Below are positions 62,974 to 64,000 of a stretch of DNA of 64,000 nucleotides, one piece after another. The notes beneath the pieces were generated by a model. It was not told the origin of the DNA. It worked only from the letters and a program-made list of their open reading frames with translations, and searched no databases. Origin of the DNA: Fulvivirga sediminis (GTDB taxonomy: Bacteria; Bacteroidota; Bacteroidia; Cytophagales; Cyclobacteriaceae); contig NZ_JAESIY010000009.1 in NCBI RefSeq assembly GCF_016757215.1, positions 62,001 to 126,000 of the forward strand, written 5' to 3'. The position numbers and the translations under genes were made by a program. Each line of letters starts with the position of its first letter. The first letter of the stretch is position 1.

Positions 62974-64000
62974 TAGTTATTAGATTTTGTGGAATGAGTA
63001 AAATAACTGTAAAGCGTCTTCTTTCCTTTTGAATAGTAACTAGCCCTGGTATTCCATAGATAAGCTCAAGCCTGTTTCGGACATTTCGCAGACCTATTCC
63101 CTTTCCTTTTAAAGGTACAGATTCAGAATCGTAGCTGTTTGATATAGCAATCTTAAGATTACCATCATCGCAGGTACATTTTGTATGAATAGTTACCTCC
63201 TCCAATTGCTCATATATGCCATACTTAATTGCATTCTCATATAATGGCTGAAGTATCATATTAGGCAAGGTCATGTTTTCACACTGGCTATCTATCTCGT
63301 TTTTTATACATAGCCTATCTCCAAACCTAATTTTCTCAATATCCAGGTATAAATTCATTTGTAAAAGCTCTTCTTTCAAATTATGGCTTTCGGGGGCATC
63401 TCTACCTAACGAAGAACGTAGAAAATCTGACAATTTAATAACCATATCTCTAGCTATTTCAGGTTCAGTAATAGTTAAAGAGCTCACTGAATTAAGACTG
63501 TTAAATATAAAATGGGGATTGATTTGAAATTTTAGCATTTCCAATTCAGAATGCTTAAGCAAATCCCTCATTTCACTCTCTCTTTGCTCTCTTTCATTAA
63601 GGTCAGTATTATACTTCAAAAGATAATAAACCATAATAATAATGAGCAGGTAAAGTATTCCTACTAGCAACCTCCAGGGCATAGTACCAGATAAAAGGTC
63701 TATATAAACCTGATCGTCTGAAAAAATTTGACTAATAATAAGAAAGGCAATATAATCTATAAGTGACAAAGAGATCAGTAATGAAAGTGCTATGCTCACT
63801 ATGCTGGTAGCAAGCCCTTGCTGTGCCGGAGATACAAATTGAATAACGTACCAATAACTCAGGCCCAATGCAGCCATTAACAAATTAAAAACAGCACTAT
63901 CCAAAAAAGCTTGAAGCCAACCTATCTCATAATGAAAATGTAAAATACTAATGTGAGTAAGGGCTACAATTACCCAAGCTAACAGATAAATGAATATATT
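62948..64000 (-). CDS. LytS-type sensor histidine kinase, 5' end cut by window edge
   Basis: At least 350 residues. The frame has no stop up to base 64000: codons beyond the TTG at 63904 read as a membrane helix (NIFIYLLAWVIVALTHISIL), so that TTG is an internal Leu and the true start is outside. Four or more helices, then a coiled coil and the motif FQINPHFIFNSLNSVSSL with its His, and a HATPase domain (YENAIKYGIYEQL, GKGIGLRNVRNRLELIYG). Partner of the second LytTR regulator. Confidence 0.92.
   Translation of the reverse strand, partial: NIFIYLLAWVIVALTHISILHFHYEIGWLQAFLDSAVFNLLMAALGLSYWYVIQFVSPAQQGLATSIVSIALSLLISLSLIDYIAFLIISQIFSDDQVYIDLLSGTMPWRLLVGILYLLIIIMVYYLLKYNTDLNEREQRESEMRDLLKHSELEMLKFQINPHFIFNSLNSVSSLTITEPEIARDMVIKLSDFLRSSLGRDAPESHNLKEELLQMNLYLDIEKIRFGDRLCIKNEIDSQCENMTLPNMILQPLYENAIKYGIYEQLEEVTIHTKCTCDDGNLKIAISNSYDSESVPLKGKGIGLRNVRNRLELIYGIPGLVTIQKERRRFTVILLIPQNLITNDQVARNR

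Overview
The window is a stretch of chromosome from an AT-rich gliding-type member of the Bacteroidota, most likely order Cytophagales (a Fulvivirga- or Marivirga-like bacterium; the genus is inference). Grounds: the type IX secretion/gliding genes gldK-gldL-gldM-gldN, porP/sprF and sprE/porW; Bacteroidota-type promoter elements (TAnnTTTG) with few Shine-Dalgarno sites; a DUF4271-hemD pair; an ATP synthase cluster that stops at atpG without atpD/atpC; a TonB-dependent receptor with a carboxypeptidase-regulatory-like N-domain; and lipoproteins whose lipobox Cys is followed by acidic residues.

Layout. 1-956: the C-terminal part of a DndC-like DNA sulfur-modification enzyme, cut by the window edge and ending in a GC-rich hairpin. 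1181-7223: a VTT membrane protein, a GNAT-like protein, a five-PAS histidine kinase, and a methyltransferase overlapping a UbiA-like membrane protein. 7291-14308: ATP synthase (atpG,A,H,F,E,B, a small membrane protein, atpZ) read leftward behind a bactofilin and an M23 peptidase. 14495-21175: sprE-pbp1A-uvrC read rightward with overlapping ends. 21224-26925: gldN,M,L,K and porP/sprF. 27042-31898: hemD, DUF4271 and a BamA/TamA-like outer membrane protein, divergent from and overlapping hemW. 32028-35836: a small acidic protein, a LytTR regulator with its LytS-type kinase, a small membrane protein and a type II NADH dehydrogenase. 36077-45478: uvrA, msrB, a purine nucleoside phosphorylase, arsS with its AhpD-like partner, a lytic transglycosylase, a LOG protein, an epimerase and an orphan lipoprotein. 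45692-51267: a TonB-dependent receptor, a beta-helix lipoprotein and a MoxR ATPase. 51411-62088: a PPP phosphatase, an exonuclease/GIY-YIG fusion, a YkvA/YtxH/holin-X operon, tRNA-Gly and tRNA-Leu, an M48-like protease, a fatty-acid desaturase, mutS, a TrmH-type methyltransferase and an S8 lipoprotein protease. 62227-64000: a second LytTR/LytS pair, the kinase cut by the right edge.

How it fits together. The content is largely housekeeping: energy (F1Fo, NDH-2), envelope growth (PBP1A, M23, bactofilin, lytic transglycosylase), protein secretion and gliding, heme synthesis, and DNA repair (uvrA, uvrC, mutS, a Cho-like nuclease). I saw no insertion sequence, prophage, integron or CRISPR array. 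I did not find a clearly new multi-gene system. The best leads are: the AhpD-like/ArsS/PNP run, whose phosphorylase has Asp where 6-oxopurine enzymes have Asn; the repeat-dense control region of the TonB receptor; the S8 lipoprotein protease lacking the usual oxyanion Asn and carrying CxxCH; and the cut DndC gene, which points to a DNA-modification locus to the left.
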